Positions 1 to 10,282 of a stretch of 64,000 bases of DNA are shown piece by piece; position 1 is the first letter of the stretch; each line of letters begins with the position of its first letter. The notes under the pieces were generated by a model, which did no database searches, had not been told where the DNA came from, and saw only the letters and a list, made by a program, of their open reading frames with translations. Both the position numbers and the translations under genes were made by a program. This stretch comes from Botryosphaeria dothidea. Taxonomy: Eukaryota > Ascomycota > Dothideomycetes > Botryosphaeriales > Botryosphaeriaceae. The stretch is taken from assembly GCA_011503125.2 (NCBI GenBank), contig WWBZ02000062.1, positions 372,001 through 436,000 on the forward strand, read 5' to 3'.

Positions 1-1711
1 GGGGATTGTTGTCGGCGAAGTAGCCAGCATCTTCAAAGTCGACCAGTTTGACCTCAATGCAGCCAGGGATCTCGCCAAGAGCCTGGTCCGTGTACGCCAA
101 GGGATCCATCAGAGCTCCCATACTATTTATTGTCAGCGACGATCAGTTCGTGGCAATTTGGACGACTTACGCGGCAGTCTCGGTCAAACCGTATCCACTG
201 ATCATAGGTGTGATGGCCATGGAAATGAAGTGCTGGGTGTCCCTTGCAACCGGGCCACCACCGTTCATGGTGATTCTTAGCCTGCCACCAGTGGCATCTC
301 TGATCTTGTTGAATACGACCGCATCCAGGATGCCAGAGCCAGGAAGACCGCTGCTCATCAGGAAGTTCTTCGCAGCCATGGCGCCCCAGAACATATTCTT
401 GACAAGGAAACCACTTGAGTTTACCTTGCCAATGATACCCTTCTTCACAGACTCCCACACTGCGGGCACACCAACGAGGATTGAAGGCTTGAACTCGCGA
501 ATATCACCTTTGCAATTGCGCATCGACGCGTCTGAAAGAGTGCGGGGGTTGCCGTAACCCATGGTGCCACCCCAGTACAGGACGGCGTTCTCGAAGACGA
601 ACTCGAGAATGTGTGCCAGAGGAAGGTAGGTAAGCAGACCGTCGCCGGGGCCAATGTAGGGTCCAACAATAACGTCAACACCAGTGACTAGATCCCGTTA
701 GTATGACGCGCACCAAAATAGCAGGGAATGTTCCTTACTCGCAGCGACCACGTTCTTGTGCTTCAGCAGGACACCTTTGGGAGTACCAGTGGAGCCGGAG
801 GTGTACATGATGCAGCACAGATCATCGGGCTGGGGCGGCGAAGGATTGATGGGGCTGTCCTCTCCCAACCTCCTGAGCTCGGTGAAGCTCCGAATCGTCA
901 GGTGGGGGTGCTCGCCCTTCAACTTCTCAATGTCTGCCGTCTTGACCTCCTTGCCAATATCGTTGTAGATAACATGTTGGATGTCCTTTGCAGTCTTAAG
1001 CGGGTTGATGAGCTTGGTAAGGAGCGTGGGGTCGAGGAAGATGACTTTCGCGTTGGTTTGCAAGAGCGAGTGCTTGAGGCCCTCCTCACCAAGCGTGTCG
1101 TAAGCGGTCACGATGGGTAGCGATTGCGAGCCGGCACCTAGGTTATATAAGTATCTTCCTCACAATGATAGCAGTGTTCATGCGACTTACCGTGAGCTGT
1201 AGCGAGCCATTGAGGGCTGTTGCTGAGTTAGCGCCAGCCGGGCTGGGAAAGGAGATTAAACTCACCTGGTGGAGGCGAAAATATGAACGCGGTCAGGAGA
1301 CTTGAGGCCAATCGCACGGAAACCGGCACCAATCTGGAGGGCGGTCCTCTCGAACTCGACGAAGCTCATGTACTCGTAAGGGCCGTACTCGAAAAAGGTC
1401 CACTTCTTGTCGACCAACTCCTCCTTGCCGTCGACCAACTTCTTGATCTTCTTGGTGTCGGTATGCTCCTGGATGAGCTTGCGCGCACCCAGGGCCTTTG
1501 CATTTCCAAACTTGGCGGATGCATACTTTAGTATGTCGAAAACGGTAGCGACGTCGTCATGGGGGCGCATCTTGAGAGCATCCTTGGTGCGGTAGTTGCG
1601 ACGCGGAATGGTCTCGCCCTTGACCTTCTCGTAGCCGGGAGCCTCGACAGTGAAGGGACCCTTCTTGTAAGGCCGCGGCTGCGGCACCATCGTCTTGAAG
1701 TTTTCCGGCAT
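1..1711 (-). CDS. Long-chain acyl-CoA synthetase (Faa1/Faa4-like), 3' end outside the window
   Basis: ATP-dependent activation of long-chain fatty acids to acyl-CoA for lipid synthesis, beta-oxidation and protein acylation; members of the family sit on ER, lipid-droplet or peroxisomal membranes. I read five exons on the minus strand: 1711-1266, 1216-1191 (a 26-nt micro-exon), 1137-739, 687-171 and 122 to the window edge, with introns of 48-53 bp and all phases agreeing. The adenylate-forming signature [15 protein letters not shown] is at about residue 240, followed by the family blocks [29 protein letters not shown] and [11 protein letters not shown]. The start at 1711 gives the usual N-terminus of fungal Faa proteins, rich in Pro, Lys and Arg. 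Only the C-terminal third is missing, beyond base 1. It is divergent from the methyltransferase at 2233. The family is sure; the exact paralogue (Faa1 or Faa4) is not. Confidence 0.95.
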
Positions 1712-2232
1712 GGTGGGCAGGAGTGCTGAGCTCGTTTGCGCTCAGAGGGTGGTGACGTAGGCGCTGTGAGAAAGGGGGAGGCGAGTGTCTGTGGTGGGAG
1801 TGAGTGGTGGATGAGCGCGGACGCCGCGGTGTTGCGGGCGATGACTTTGGCTTTAAGGAGCTTGGGGAGGAAGCTCGCGGGCGAGGTTGTGGTGATGGTA
1901 GCGCGAGGGCCGGAGAGTGACGTTTAGCGGCAAGCCAGGGCGAGCCAGAGCTGCCAACTCGTTAGGAACCCTGCCCGCCCGCTCGAGCTCCAGAGTCAGC
2001 GCCGGTCCGAGCTCAACAAAATCTCCAGCCAACCCCCGAGCACGCCCGCTCGCCGCCGCGACAACAGCACAGCAGCAGTAGCAGCCCGCGCGCCTGCCTG
2101 ACCCTGCCGCATCCGCCCAAAGCCGCACGCTCAGAGGCACCGCCCCCCCCCCCCCCCGGCCAAGGCAGCCGCGACATTTGGCTGTGTCTGGGCCATCCAG
2201 AGCTTCCTGGGGCCCCAGAGCCAAGCCGACCC
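1712..2232. promoter_or_regulatory. Divergent promoter region with a 15-C run
   Basis: A 521-bp space between the acyl-CoA synthetase (minus) and the Rkm5-like methyltransferase (plus) must hold both promoters. It is GC-rich and contains an uninterrupted run of 15 C at 2143-2157, about 75 bp before the methyltransferase start. I see no convincing TATA box. The open frames here lack coding character. Confidence 0.5.
2143..2157 (+). repeat. Poly-C homopolymer tract (15 C)
   Basis: Fifteen consecutive cytosines lie in the divergent promoter of the acyl-CoA synthetase and Rkm5-like genes. Such tracts vary in length easily and are hard to sequence accurately. Confidence 0.95.
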
Positions 2233-3174
2233 ATGGACGCGCTGGATGCGCTGCTGCGCTGCCTGCACGACGAGGTGCTCGATCCGGAAGAAGGTGATTC
2301 GCGCACCATGGCCGCCGCCCGTCCGCAGGAACAGCTCCGCTAAACCCACTGCCCGGCAGATGCCTTCCTGGTCTTTTCGCAGCCGGCGCCTTCGCACGAG
2401 CTTGGCATCCTCGACCCCAGAGCCGCGTCGCTGGATGTCACGGTGGCCGGCAGAGACCTGACCATCGCGCAGTCTCCCAGCCTGCTCACTTCCAACCGTG
2501 CCTTAGGCAGCACCGGCGCCGTGGTGTGGAAAGTCACGCCTCGCTTTGCCGAATGGCTGGCATCAGAAGGCAACGTTCTTTTCAGGAGTCACGCTCTCAC
2601 CCCGCAGTCGACCGTCTTGGAGCTGGGCTGCGGCGTGGCTGGCATCGTCCCATTGGCCCTAGCGCCGCGAATAGGCAGATACGTTGCCACGGATCAGGAC
2701 TACGTGTTAAAGCTGCTGAAACAGAATGTTGCGCTGAACACCAAATCATCATCCGCACGTCGTCAAAAGTCACAGAAGCCACGCGCTAGAGGAGAAGATG
2801 CCTCGGCTGGCAACATCGAGACGCTGACGTTGGATTGGGAGAGTGATTCGGTCGCTGCTCTTCCCCAACAACTTAATCAAGGGTCAGATGATGATGTTGG
2901 TGTCGACGCCATCATTGCCTGCGACTGCATTTACAACGAGGCGTTAATAGAGCCCTTTAACACTACTTGCGCTGACATCTGCGCTTTACGTGCGGAAGGC
3001 AGCCGCCCGACCTTCTGTATCATAGCGCAACAAAGAAGAACCTATGAGGTCTTTGAGCAGTGGCTGACATCTTTCCACAAGCGGTTCAAAGTGTGGAAGC
3101 TGTCAGACGAGCACTTGCCGCAGGAGTTGAGGGAGGATTCTGGTTTCATGGTGCATATTGGTCTGCTGCGGTAG
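2233..3174 (+). CDS. Rkm5-like protein-lysine methyltransferase (METTL21-type)
   Basis: S-adenosylmethionine-dependent seven-beta-strand methyltransferase of the METTL21/Rkm5 group; yeast Rkm5 methylates a lysine of ribosomal protein L1. The model is two exons, 2233-2293 and 2360-3174, joined across a 66-bp intron with a GCTAAAC branch-point-like sequence, giving 291 residues. After the intron the frame reads DAFLVFSQPAPSHELG and then SAM motif I, ELGCGVAGIVPLAL, at about residue 115. The post-II motif CDCIYNE, typical of this family, is near residue 215. A shorter reading without the first exon would need a GTG start at 2443 and would lose the conserved N-terminal strand, so I chose ATG 2233. 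The protein is somewhat shorter than yeast Rkm5. Assignment to Rkm5 rather than a sister EFM enzyme is an inference from overall likeness. Confidence 0.82.
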
Positions 3175-4179
3175 CAGAAACCGCCACCCATCGCGCAAAC
3201 GGTTCCTATCTCGTTAAAAGCCCATCAGACTCCTGCGCCGCACCACAAAAGCGTACGGGGTCTTCTCAGCCCCGTTGATGCTCCTACGGCCGACAGATTG
3301 CTGCTCACATGTTCGTGTTGTCGCGCCGAGAAGTATGATGAGAAAAATGAAAATCATCGAACATCTCATCTGCACAGAGCTGTCAAACGTCTTTAGGTGA
3401 TGATCAACAGGGACCGATTGTGGATCACTCGATCGCTAAACGTGCATACGAAGCACGCCATGAGGACATGGACTATCCCTCAACCGGAAATGCTTGGCCG
3501 GGCTTGTCTATATCAACTGCCCTATTTGCCTGGGTCGTCTGCATGAAAAAGTCAAAAACTCCTCTCATGCATGTTGCTGGTCCTCTTGCGGTTTGCTTTA
3601 GCGACCGGCCATCTCGCTTCTTGTTGCGACCTGTCTCGGCAACGGGATCTGCTACGCGAAGCCGGCCGAAGAAATGGTTTCGTAAAGCGTGGCGCAACAT
3701 CGGATCCACTGACAACATTGCAGAATCTCATGATAGAGGAGTTTTCCAATTTTTCTCCGGGCCGTATCCGTTGAAATTGGCGATTTTGTTTCAACGTCAA
3801 AATTTCGATCATGCTGTTGTAAGCGCACACAGTTGCACGAATTGATGAACATATCAGTGAATGAAAGAGAGCAATACGACTTTCTACAGCAATGCAGCAT
3901 CAACAACCGCCATTTGCAGCGGGGTTTTAAGGCCTTGGCCATGCGGGCTTCATCATCCCCAAATTCTCTCTGCTCTACAGTGCTTCTTTCAATTTTGCAT
4001 TAATTCACGTACCATTATGAGTGCTTTCTCTTATTCCATCCAGCGATTCATACATATGAGAGCGCGACGCCAGCACATGATATGCACACCAAGCCAGCAG
4101 TTGGCTTCCGGAAAAGATATGAACACGACCACGAAGACATGCGATACCAGCCCACACCTCTCGCATCACATCCTCCCTC
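3175..4179. other. Intergenic, convergent 3' ends
   Basis: About 1 kb between the methyltransferase and the lactonase-like gene, whose 3' ends face each other. Several open frames of 60-140 codons occur, but none shows a recognisable domain, a plausible splice pattern or a good start context. I see nothing else in it. Confidence 0.5.
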
Positions 4180-5660
4180 CTACCAATCCCGACCCAACCT
4201 CACCCTCACCCCCTCCACATGCCACAACTCGTGCTCCCCCAGCGCCACCGCCACCGCCAGATTCGCCCCTCCCCCGACCCTAATCGTCCCCAGCGTGACA
4301 CCATCCGTCGGACTGACCACGTCCACCCCATCGCCCGCGCCCGCGAAAACCCACCCCCCGCCACTCGCCCTGATCCCGTCGTAGAAATAGCCGATCGGGT
4401 TGTTCAGGACGCGCGGGTTCGTCAGGACGCCGCCCGCGGGCGCGACGTCGTAGGCGTAGAGGGCGCAATCGCCGTAGGGGTTTTTGGTCGAGGTGGGCTT
4501 GAAGACGGAGACGCCGGTGTCGGAGAGGTAGAGCGTGTAGTGCGAAGGGGCGCGGGCGATGACGACGCCGTTGGCGTTGCCGGTGGTGAGGTGGACGGGT
4601 TTGGGGGCCATGGTGGTGGCGTTGACGAAATAGAGGGTCGGGTTGGTGGGGGGCGTGAAGGGGACGATGTCGCGGCCCTGGTGGGGGAGTTGTCAGTTGT
4701 GGGGGTCGTGTTGGGGAGGTGGGACAAGGCGGTTTAGTGGTGAATGCGGAGGGTGGATGGGAAGGTTGAAGTCTCCTTGATGTGAAGTCCTGCAGAGATC
4801 GTGCGCATTCACTTTTGAACGAGTGATGCAGACATGTGCATGCTACTGAAACAATTTGGGAGGGCTTGTAACGAGGACACAGGGTGGCGATAAGAGATTG
4901 AACGTACTGCACCGGACTTGGAATCCGTGAGCCAGAAGTTTCCGTTAGGGTCTATTTCCAAGTCGTTGAAGCCGGCGAAGGGTTGTTGATAGTAGTTGTT
5001 GAGCAGCACGGTCTTCTCAAACGTAGTTGGGTCAATCTTGACAAGAGCGCCAGTCTCATTGACGGAGCCATCGGTCACTCCGTAATAGAAGTCATTGTAG
5101 AATACGCAGCCATGGAGGTTAACGGTAGGTGGGTTCGTGGTTATTTTTCGGAGAGTGTTCGTCTGAGTGTCCAGCAGATATTGCCAGGTGTGGACTCCAT
5201 CATCACCGCCTGGCGGTCCCCATTCGACATACAAGAGCTCTTTGGTGCTGGGGTTGTAGCACGGGGCTTCGTGCGTTTGGTAGGTGAGATTTTGGATGTG
5301 AGTTACGGTTGCATCACGGCCAATGATGTCGAAGAATCTCGAATCATATGTGATGAAGTCTGTGGTATTCAAGAACTCGTTGCTGAGTGAATTTGCTGTT
5401 TCAGACAAGTGCTGCAGTGCAGATCAGGCGACAGGGTTTACATACACTTCCTGCAAACCCGGGTCTGATGTGACGCTTTCGAACGGGGCATCAAAGACGG
5501 ACCGATTAAAGGAGCCAGTGAGGACTGCCACGGAAGGGTCATTGTACGAGACCCAAGCCCAAGTCGCAGGGGCGTCCTCGAAGTCAGAGGGAAGATCGGT
5601 GAGGAAGCTTCGGACAAGCCCCGGGAACATGAGCAGATGTCTTGGAACAACAGGCTTCAT
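4180..5660 (-). CDS. SMP-30/gluconolactonase-like beta-propeller protein
   Basis: Fungal member of the SMP-30/gluconolactonase/luciferin-regenerating-enzyme group, six-bladed propellers that often hydrolyse lactones with a bound divalent metal. Three exons: 5660-5446, 5382-4908 and 4677-4180, total 395 residues, phases consistent. The block FAGFNDLEIDPNGNFWLTDS in exon 2 is the typical propeller blade with Asn-Asp metal-site residues. IGYFYDGIRAS and GWVFAGAGDGVDVVSPTDG in exon 3 are the later blades. The first intron is ambiguous: I prefer a 63-bp intron (donor GTATGT, acceptor CTCAG) over a 30-bp alternative, because the uninterrupted frame meets a TGA. The second intron is unusually long for this window (230 bp). 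No clear N-terminal signal peptide is visible, although many relatives are secreted. Its substrate cannot be told from sequence. Confidence 0.8.
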
Positions 5661-6659
5661 GTTGCCTTAGCGCGGACATTCAAATGCCAAGAGGAAATAT
5701 AAGAGCCCAAACACAGGCGTTTGCTGCATTGTACGAATCATGGAAAACCGAAGGCTTTATTGTACGGGTGATATCTTAGCTTCGGGGGAGTCCAAGCGAC
5801 TTCGGCCTCGAATTTGAGGAGATGATGCCTCGGACTCAAAATGAAAGACCCGTTGGAAAACCTTGGCAATGGGGACATTGGACATGAGGGGAAGTGTGTG
5901 CCGGGACACAGAGTCAGGAATGTGTTGTGGAGGCGGCACGGAGTAGTCCGCCCAGCTCTGGGTGGCTCCGGATGGTCCCTCACGACTATATATTCCGCGC
6001 GTGGCCCACCTTCAAGACCATTTCTGAAGAGTCTTTGGCACTCATGAACTCCGAACGGCCCGTTGTAAAGGCTTGGCTTAATGCTGAGGAGAAGGTGAAG
6101 AGGTACGTGCAATATTGAAAATGCTGGCCGGCACTGTCAATATGCCCACATGCCAGAACCAGATTCGTCTATTGATTGCCGACATCGAGTCCATCTGTGA
6201 CAGATAGACAAAATGCGGCTCGTTCTCTTCTGCTTCATATCTGAAGCCAAAGCGTATGACAAGTTTTTTCGCGGATCACCTATCATTTGACGAGATAATC
6301 AAACGATGGGGACAAAGGTTGTCAGCCAGTCATGCACGGCTATGGGAACAATCGCCCGAGCCTCATTTTCGCCTGTCGTCGATGTGTTCGTGGGGAGAAA
6401 GTGCTGATGTAGTTGATTAATCTTTTGGTGTTGTGGTGAAAAAGTGGTTGCCTGGGGAAGGGATCAATAATCGTGTGGGGAAGGGAACCTCGGCCCCAGA
6501 AACAGCTCCAAGCTTTCCCCGCCGGCTGATGCACATCACCATCGCCATCACACCCAATCCCGCACTATGTATTACCCGAAGCTCAGACACGCAATCTTTC
6601 CCTTCCCAATTCCCTGAACACTTCTTCTCTCTCAATCAACACATCAATTGCCTCTCACA
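5661..6659. promoter_or_regulatory. Divergent promoter region, lactonase / enoyl-CoA hydratase
   Basis: One kilobase between two genes that point away from each other. A TATATA-containing stretch lies near 5985-5992. I found no ORF with coding character. The 3' half is pyrimidine-rich toward the hydratase start (6600-6659), as is common in fungal 5' leaders. Confidence 0.45.
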
Positions 6660-7552
6660 ATGGCGTCACCGGCTTTTAGCATACAACCTCCGAAGACGCA
6701 GTACTGCATTCTCTCATTCCCAGCCCCGTATATCTTGCTCGTCACGCTCAACCGCCCAAAGGAGCTCAACTGCATCAACATAGCCGGCCACCACGAGCTG
6801 GACCAAGTCTTCGGCTGGCTCGACCGCGAGCCCGCCCTGCGCGTCGCCATCATCACCGGCAACGGGCGCGCCTTCTGCGCCGGCGCCGACCTCAAAGGTA
6901 ACACACGCAACGCCCCGCACACCGCACACGCGAGGCGCATTACTGATCATGCGCAGAATGGAACAACTCTAATTCCTCGGACACGCCCCGCCCGGTGCCG
7001 CCCGGCTCCGGCTTCGGCGCGCTGTCGCGGCGCTCCGGGCTCAAGCCCGTCATCGCCGCCGTCAACGGGCTGGCGTACGGCGGCGGCTGCGAGATGATCA
7101 TCAATGCGGACATGGTGGTGGCGGCACCGACGGCCACGTTCGCCCTGCCCGAGGTCAAGCGCGGCGTCGTCGCGCTGGCGGGCGCGCTGCCGCGGCTGGT
7201 GCGCACCGTCGGTAGGCAGCGCGCCATGGAGATGGCGCTGACGGGCCGGACGGTGCCGGCGCGGGAGGCGAGGGAGTGGGGGTTGGTGAATACGGTTGTT
7301 GGGGAGGGAGAGGGGGAGGTGGTCAAGGAGGCGTTGCGGCTGGCGGGGATGGTGGTGGAGAATAGTCCGGATGCGGTGATTGTGAGTAGGGAGGGCGTGA
7401 AGATGGGATGGGATGGGGTTGGGGCGGAGGATGCGACGAGGATTTGGGCGGAGAGCTGGTATCCGAGACTGCTGCAGGGTGAGAATATGAAGGAGGGTGT
7501 GAGGGCGTTTGTGGAGAAGAGGAAGCCAGAGTGGAAGGCGCCGAAGTTGTGA
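6660..7552 (+). CDS. Enoyl-CoA hydratase/isomerase (crotonase) family protein
   Basis: Crotonase-fold enzyme acting on an acyl-CoA thioester, probably in beta-oxidation or branched amino-acid breakdown. Two exons, 6660-6897 and 6957-7552, are separated by a 59-bp intron (donor GTAACA, acceptor GCGCAG), giving 277 residues. The oxyanion-hole segments are visible as FCAGADLK (residue ~75) and GLAYGGGCEMI (~140). Candidate catalytic glutamates are in GGGCE and in ALPEVKRG. ATG 6660 sits in a good context (CACAATGG) and matches the family start; no upstream in-frame ATG is better. The last residues are PKL, a weak relative of the peroxisomal SKL signal, so peroxisomal location is possible but not shown. 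There is no obvious mitochondrial presequence. Substrate specificity cannot be assigned. Confidence 0.88.
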
Positions 7553-8147
7553 GATGTAAACCGTCACGAGGTATCTAACCAATTGGCTCCAATGGTGATC
7601 AAATCGCGATCAAACTCTAGAAAATCGTTGCTTAATTGAGGGCTGCGCAGTGTTCTTATGCCTTCATGCCTCTGTCTAAAGCCGTGACGTCAGCCAGGTA
7701 TCAAGCATGCCAAGCATACAATAGAGCTGGAAATGATCGTGCATTTTGGAACAGTCTCGACCAGCCAAATAATCGAATGGCAAGAGCCACGGCGCTCAAA
7801 ATTCCTACTCCGAGAGAAGTGCACTGACTCAAAAAACGAAGTGTCGAAAACCGAGCTCTCACGCGCGAGCTGCCCCGAATAGGCAATCCGACGGCATTTC
7901 CTCTTCCGAGAGCTCCAGCTCCTCTCCCCTCCTCCAGTTATCCCGCATTTCCGTCGTGTCGCTCGACCCCGCATATAAGCCTTCGCCCTTCTGCCGCGTA
8001 TAATGAGGGTGTTCGAACGGAGAGCTGCACCTTGTGATTCTACGCGTAATTTCGCTCAGACATCGCTCCTTCTTCTTAAGCACCCTCATCCGCCTTGATA
8101 TTGTCCTCAATTACCTTCGCGCATATCACAGTCAGGTAGTTCGCAAA
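7553..8147. promoter_or_regulatory. Intergenic, 3' end of hydratase and promoter of the DAK-like gene
   Basis: Tandem plus-strand genes are separated by 595 bp. A GCATATAAGCC TATA-like element lies at about 7970-7980, roughly 170 bp before the next start. No coding frame is convincing. Confidence 0.45.
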
Positions 8148-9833
8148 ATGTCTGTGATCGTCGAGCAGACGATCCCGTGGTCGCCGTCGGAGCTGGGCCT
8201 CTCCAATCCCAAACGTTGGACAACACTGTTTCCTCTGCTCCGGCCGTCCGTTGTTCCGGTTTCCACCAGCAAAGGTCAAACAATCCTACTTGATCGGGCG
8301 CTGAAAAGTAGTCCCTATATCCAAATTGTGGCGATCGGACGTTCCGGCAATTTCTCTAGCAAGTTCCTGTCGGACAGACACATTGCTGCCATCGTCACTG
8401 AGACATCTGGTGCCGGCATTCTTACCGCGCAGGATCTCAAGCACACGCTTGAGCAGAATGGTACCCAGGTCGGACAGGGGCTTGTAGTACTGCGTGCGGG
8501 CAAGGAGATAAAAGTCAGCGGACCAGACGATGGTGTTGTAGAGGTCGAGTTGGAAGGAGAGCTTGTTTTTGACCACTTACTGAGTCTGCTGGAGCATGCA
8601 ACGGAGACGGCAAGGTGGGTTTTCGGCCCCGATACAGTGAACGAATTTTCAAAACTGACATCTCAAGCAGGACTTCCATACACCGAACTGCTGAACTCTT
8701 GAAGCTGTTCATGAAGACGGCAGTGACTACAAAGTCCGAGTTCCACCCAGCAAAGAAAGGAGAAAATGCATCCGTCGTGCACGAAATCGGCCACGCAGAG
8801 TTCGAAACGGCCACCAAAGCGCTCGAGAAAGACCTCACGCATGTGCTGCGCTCGCAAGCCTCGCAAACAGGCTCCGTAACATACTCAGTCCACTATTCCG
8901 ACATCAACGGCTTGTCTCAGCTGGAGATCTACATCCTGGCGTACGAGATCTCCAACTACCTTGGTACGTCCATCCCAACAACTCCCAATTTTCATCAGCA
9001 GACAGCTCACCCACGCCAACCCAGACGCCCAAAACATCCCCTACCGCCTCTCCTCCTCCCCGCTCATCGGCCCCGACCCCCTCTCCGCCCGCGGCTGGGC
9101 CCTCTCCGTCTGCGCCCTCCCCACGCCCTTCCTCGCCCCGCAATCCAAGCCTCCAAACCCGCTCTCCAAGCCACCCAGCCCGTCCAGCGTGCCCGCCAAG
9201 CCCGCCGCCGCCGCGGCGACCAAGAGCGCGATCGCGTTCGACGACGCGCAGATCCGGCGGCGGGTCGCGCGCGGGTGCGAGGCGCTGGTGGCCGCCGAGC
9301 CGACCGTCACGCGCTACGACACCATCGTCGGCGACGGCGACTGCGGGCTGACGCTGCGGGACGGCGCGGCGAAGGTGCTGGCGTTTGTTCGGGACGCCGA
9401 TCTGGCGGCGCTGCCGGACGTGCTGGGCGCGCTGGTGGATGACTTGGAGGTCACGATGGGCGGGACGAGCGGGGCGCTGTATTGTATCTTCCTGAGCGCG
9501 TTTGCGAACGCGTTGAAGACGGAGAGGAGCGTGGTGGCGGCGCTGGAGGGGGCGTTGGGGCAGTTGCTCAGGTATACGAGGGCGCGGAAGGGGGATCGGA
9601 CGTGCTTGGATGCGTTGATTCCGTTTGTGGAGGTGCTGGGGAGGGGTGGGAGTGAGGAGGAGGCGCTGAGGGAGGCGGAGAAGGGGGTTGAGGGGACGAA
9701 GACGATGGAGGCGAAGTTGGGGAGGAGCACGTATTTGGATGAGAGCGCGACGAGGGGCGTGCCGGATCCGGGGGCGTATGGGTTGTATGTGCTGCTTGAA
9801 GGATTGTGTGAGGTGGACAAGGAGGGGAAGTGA
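8148..9833 (+). CDS. Dihydroxyacetone kinase-like protein: intact DhaL domain, divergent DhaK part
   Basis: Three exons, 8148-8614, 8671-8963 and 9025-9833, with 56- and 61-bp introns, encode 522 residues. The C-terminal half is a clear DhaL (ATP-binding) domain: VGDGDCGLTLRDGA at about residue 355 with the Mg-binding aspartates, MGGTSGALYCIF near 398, GDRTCLDALIPF near 445 and RGVPDPGA near 500. The N-terminal 300 residues should be the DhaK substrate domain, but the usual glycine-rich GGGSGHEP motif and the catalytic-histidine segment (GxGIHxEPG) are not visible. The stretch VHYSDINGLSQLEIYILAYE looks like the late DhaK block (VNNLGGLSxLEL) in altered form. Dihydroxyacetone phosphorylation therefore cannot be assumed. 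It may use a different substrate or act as a DhaL-type partner. Exon 3 is much more GC-rich than exon 1. Confidence 0.8.
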
Positions 9834-10282
9834 TTGACTGAGAAGAGAAACTGGTGGAAAGAATAGGAGATTCCTTTTTGCAACTGCTAGGAAATTAATT
9901 GACTGTCTTCTTGCCTGCACTGCATCAATTTGCATTAGTGAGTAGGAATGAACGGATTTCGTTGTCAAATGGTCAATGGCTCAGTTTGAATGGTTTAGCA
10001 TAGTGAGATGAAAGTTGTTGCTATGAAAGTGGAAAGTGGATGAGCTGTCAGAAACGATAGAAGCAGCCGATGAGAGAGTCAGGATGAAAATAGATGCAGC
10101 GAGTGAGCGACGCGTCTGTCCGGGTGGGACAAGCGCGTTTCGCGTGATGGACCGAAGAATTGCCGGCGGCCGCGACCGTGCGGAGCCAAGTGGGTGTTTG
10201 TGTTTACCTACAGAGCGACATCTGACGCGAATGCGCCAACGCCGACACACGACCCCGACGACGACGACATAGCGCTGCAGCC
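9834..10282. promoter_or_regulatory. Promoter region of SMC2
   Basis: 449 bp between the DAK-like gene and SMC2. It holds cell-cycle type motifs described separately, and no coding frame. Confidence 0.5.
10110..10144 (+). promoter_or_regulatory. MluI cell-cycle box and SCB-like motif upstream of SMC2
   Basis: ACGCGT at 10110-10115 is the core of the MCB element bound by MBF (Mbp1/Swi6). TTTCGCG at 10138-10144 is the reverse of a CGCGAAA SBF/E2F-like site. They lie 140-175 bp before the SMC2 start, a normal position for G1/S control of a condensin gene. Regulation is inferred from motif and position only. Confidence 0.4.

Noticed and set aside
5412..5445. 34- or 30-bp intron in the lactonase-like gene
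   Set aside because: Shorter than any other intron in the window; a 63-bp alternative with canonical sites and correct phase exists.
8904..9968. 354-codon minus-strand frame over the DAK-like gene
   Set aside because: Antisense shadow of the DhaL-domain exon, without any recognisable motif.
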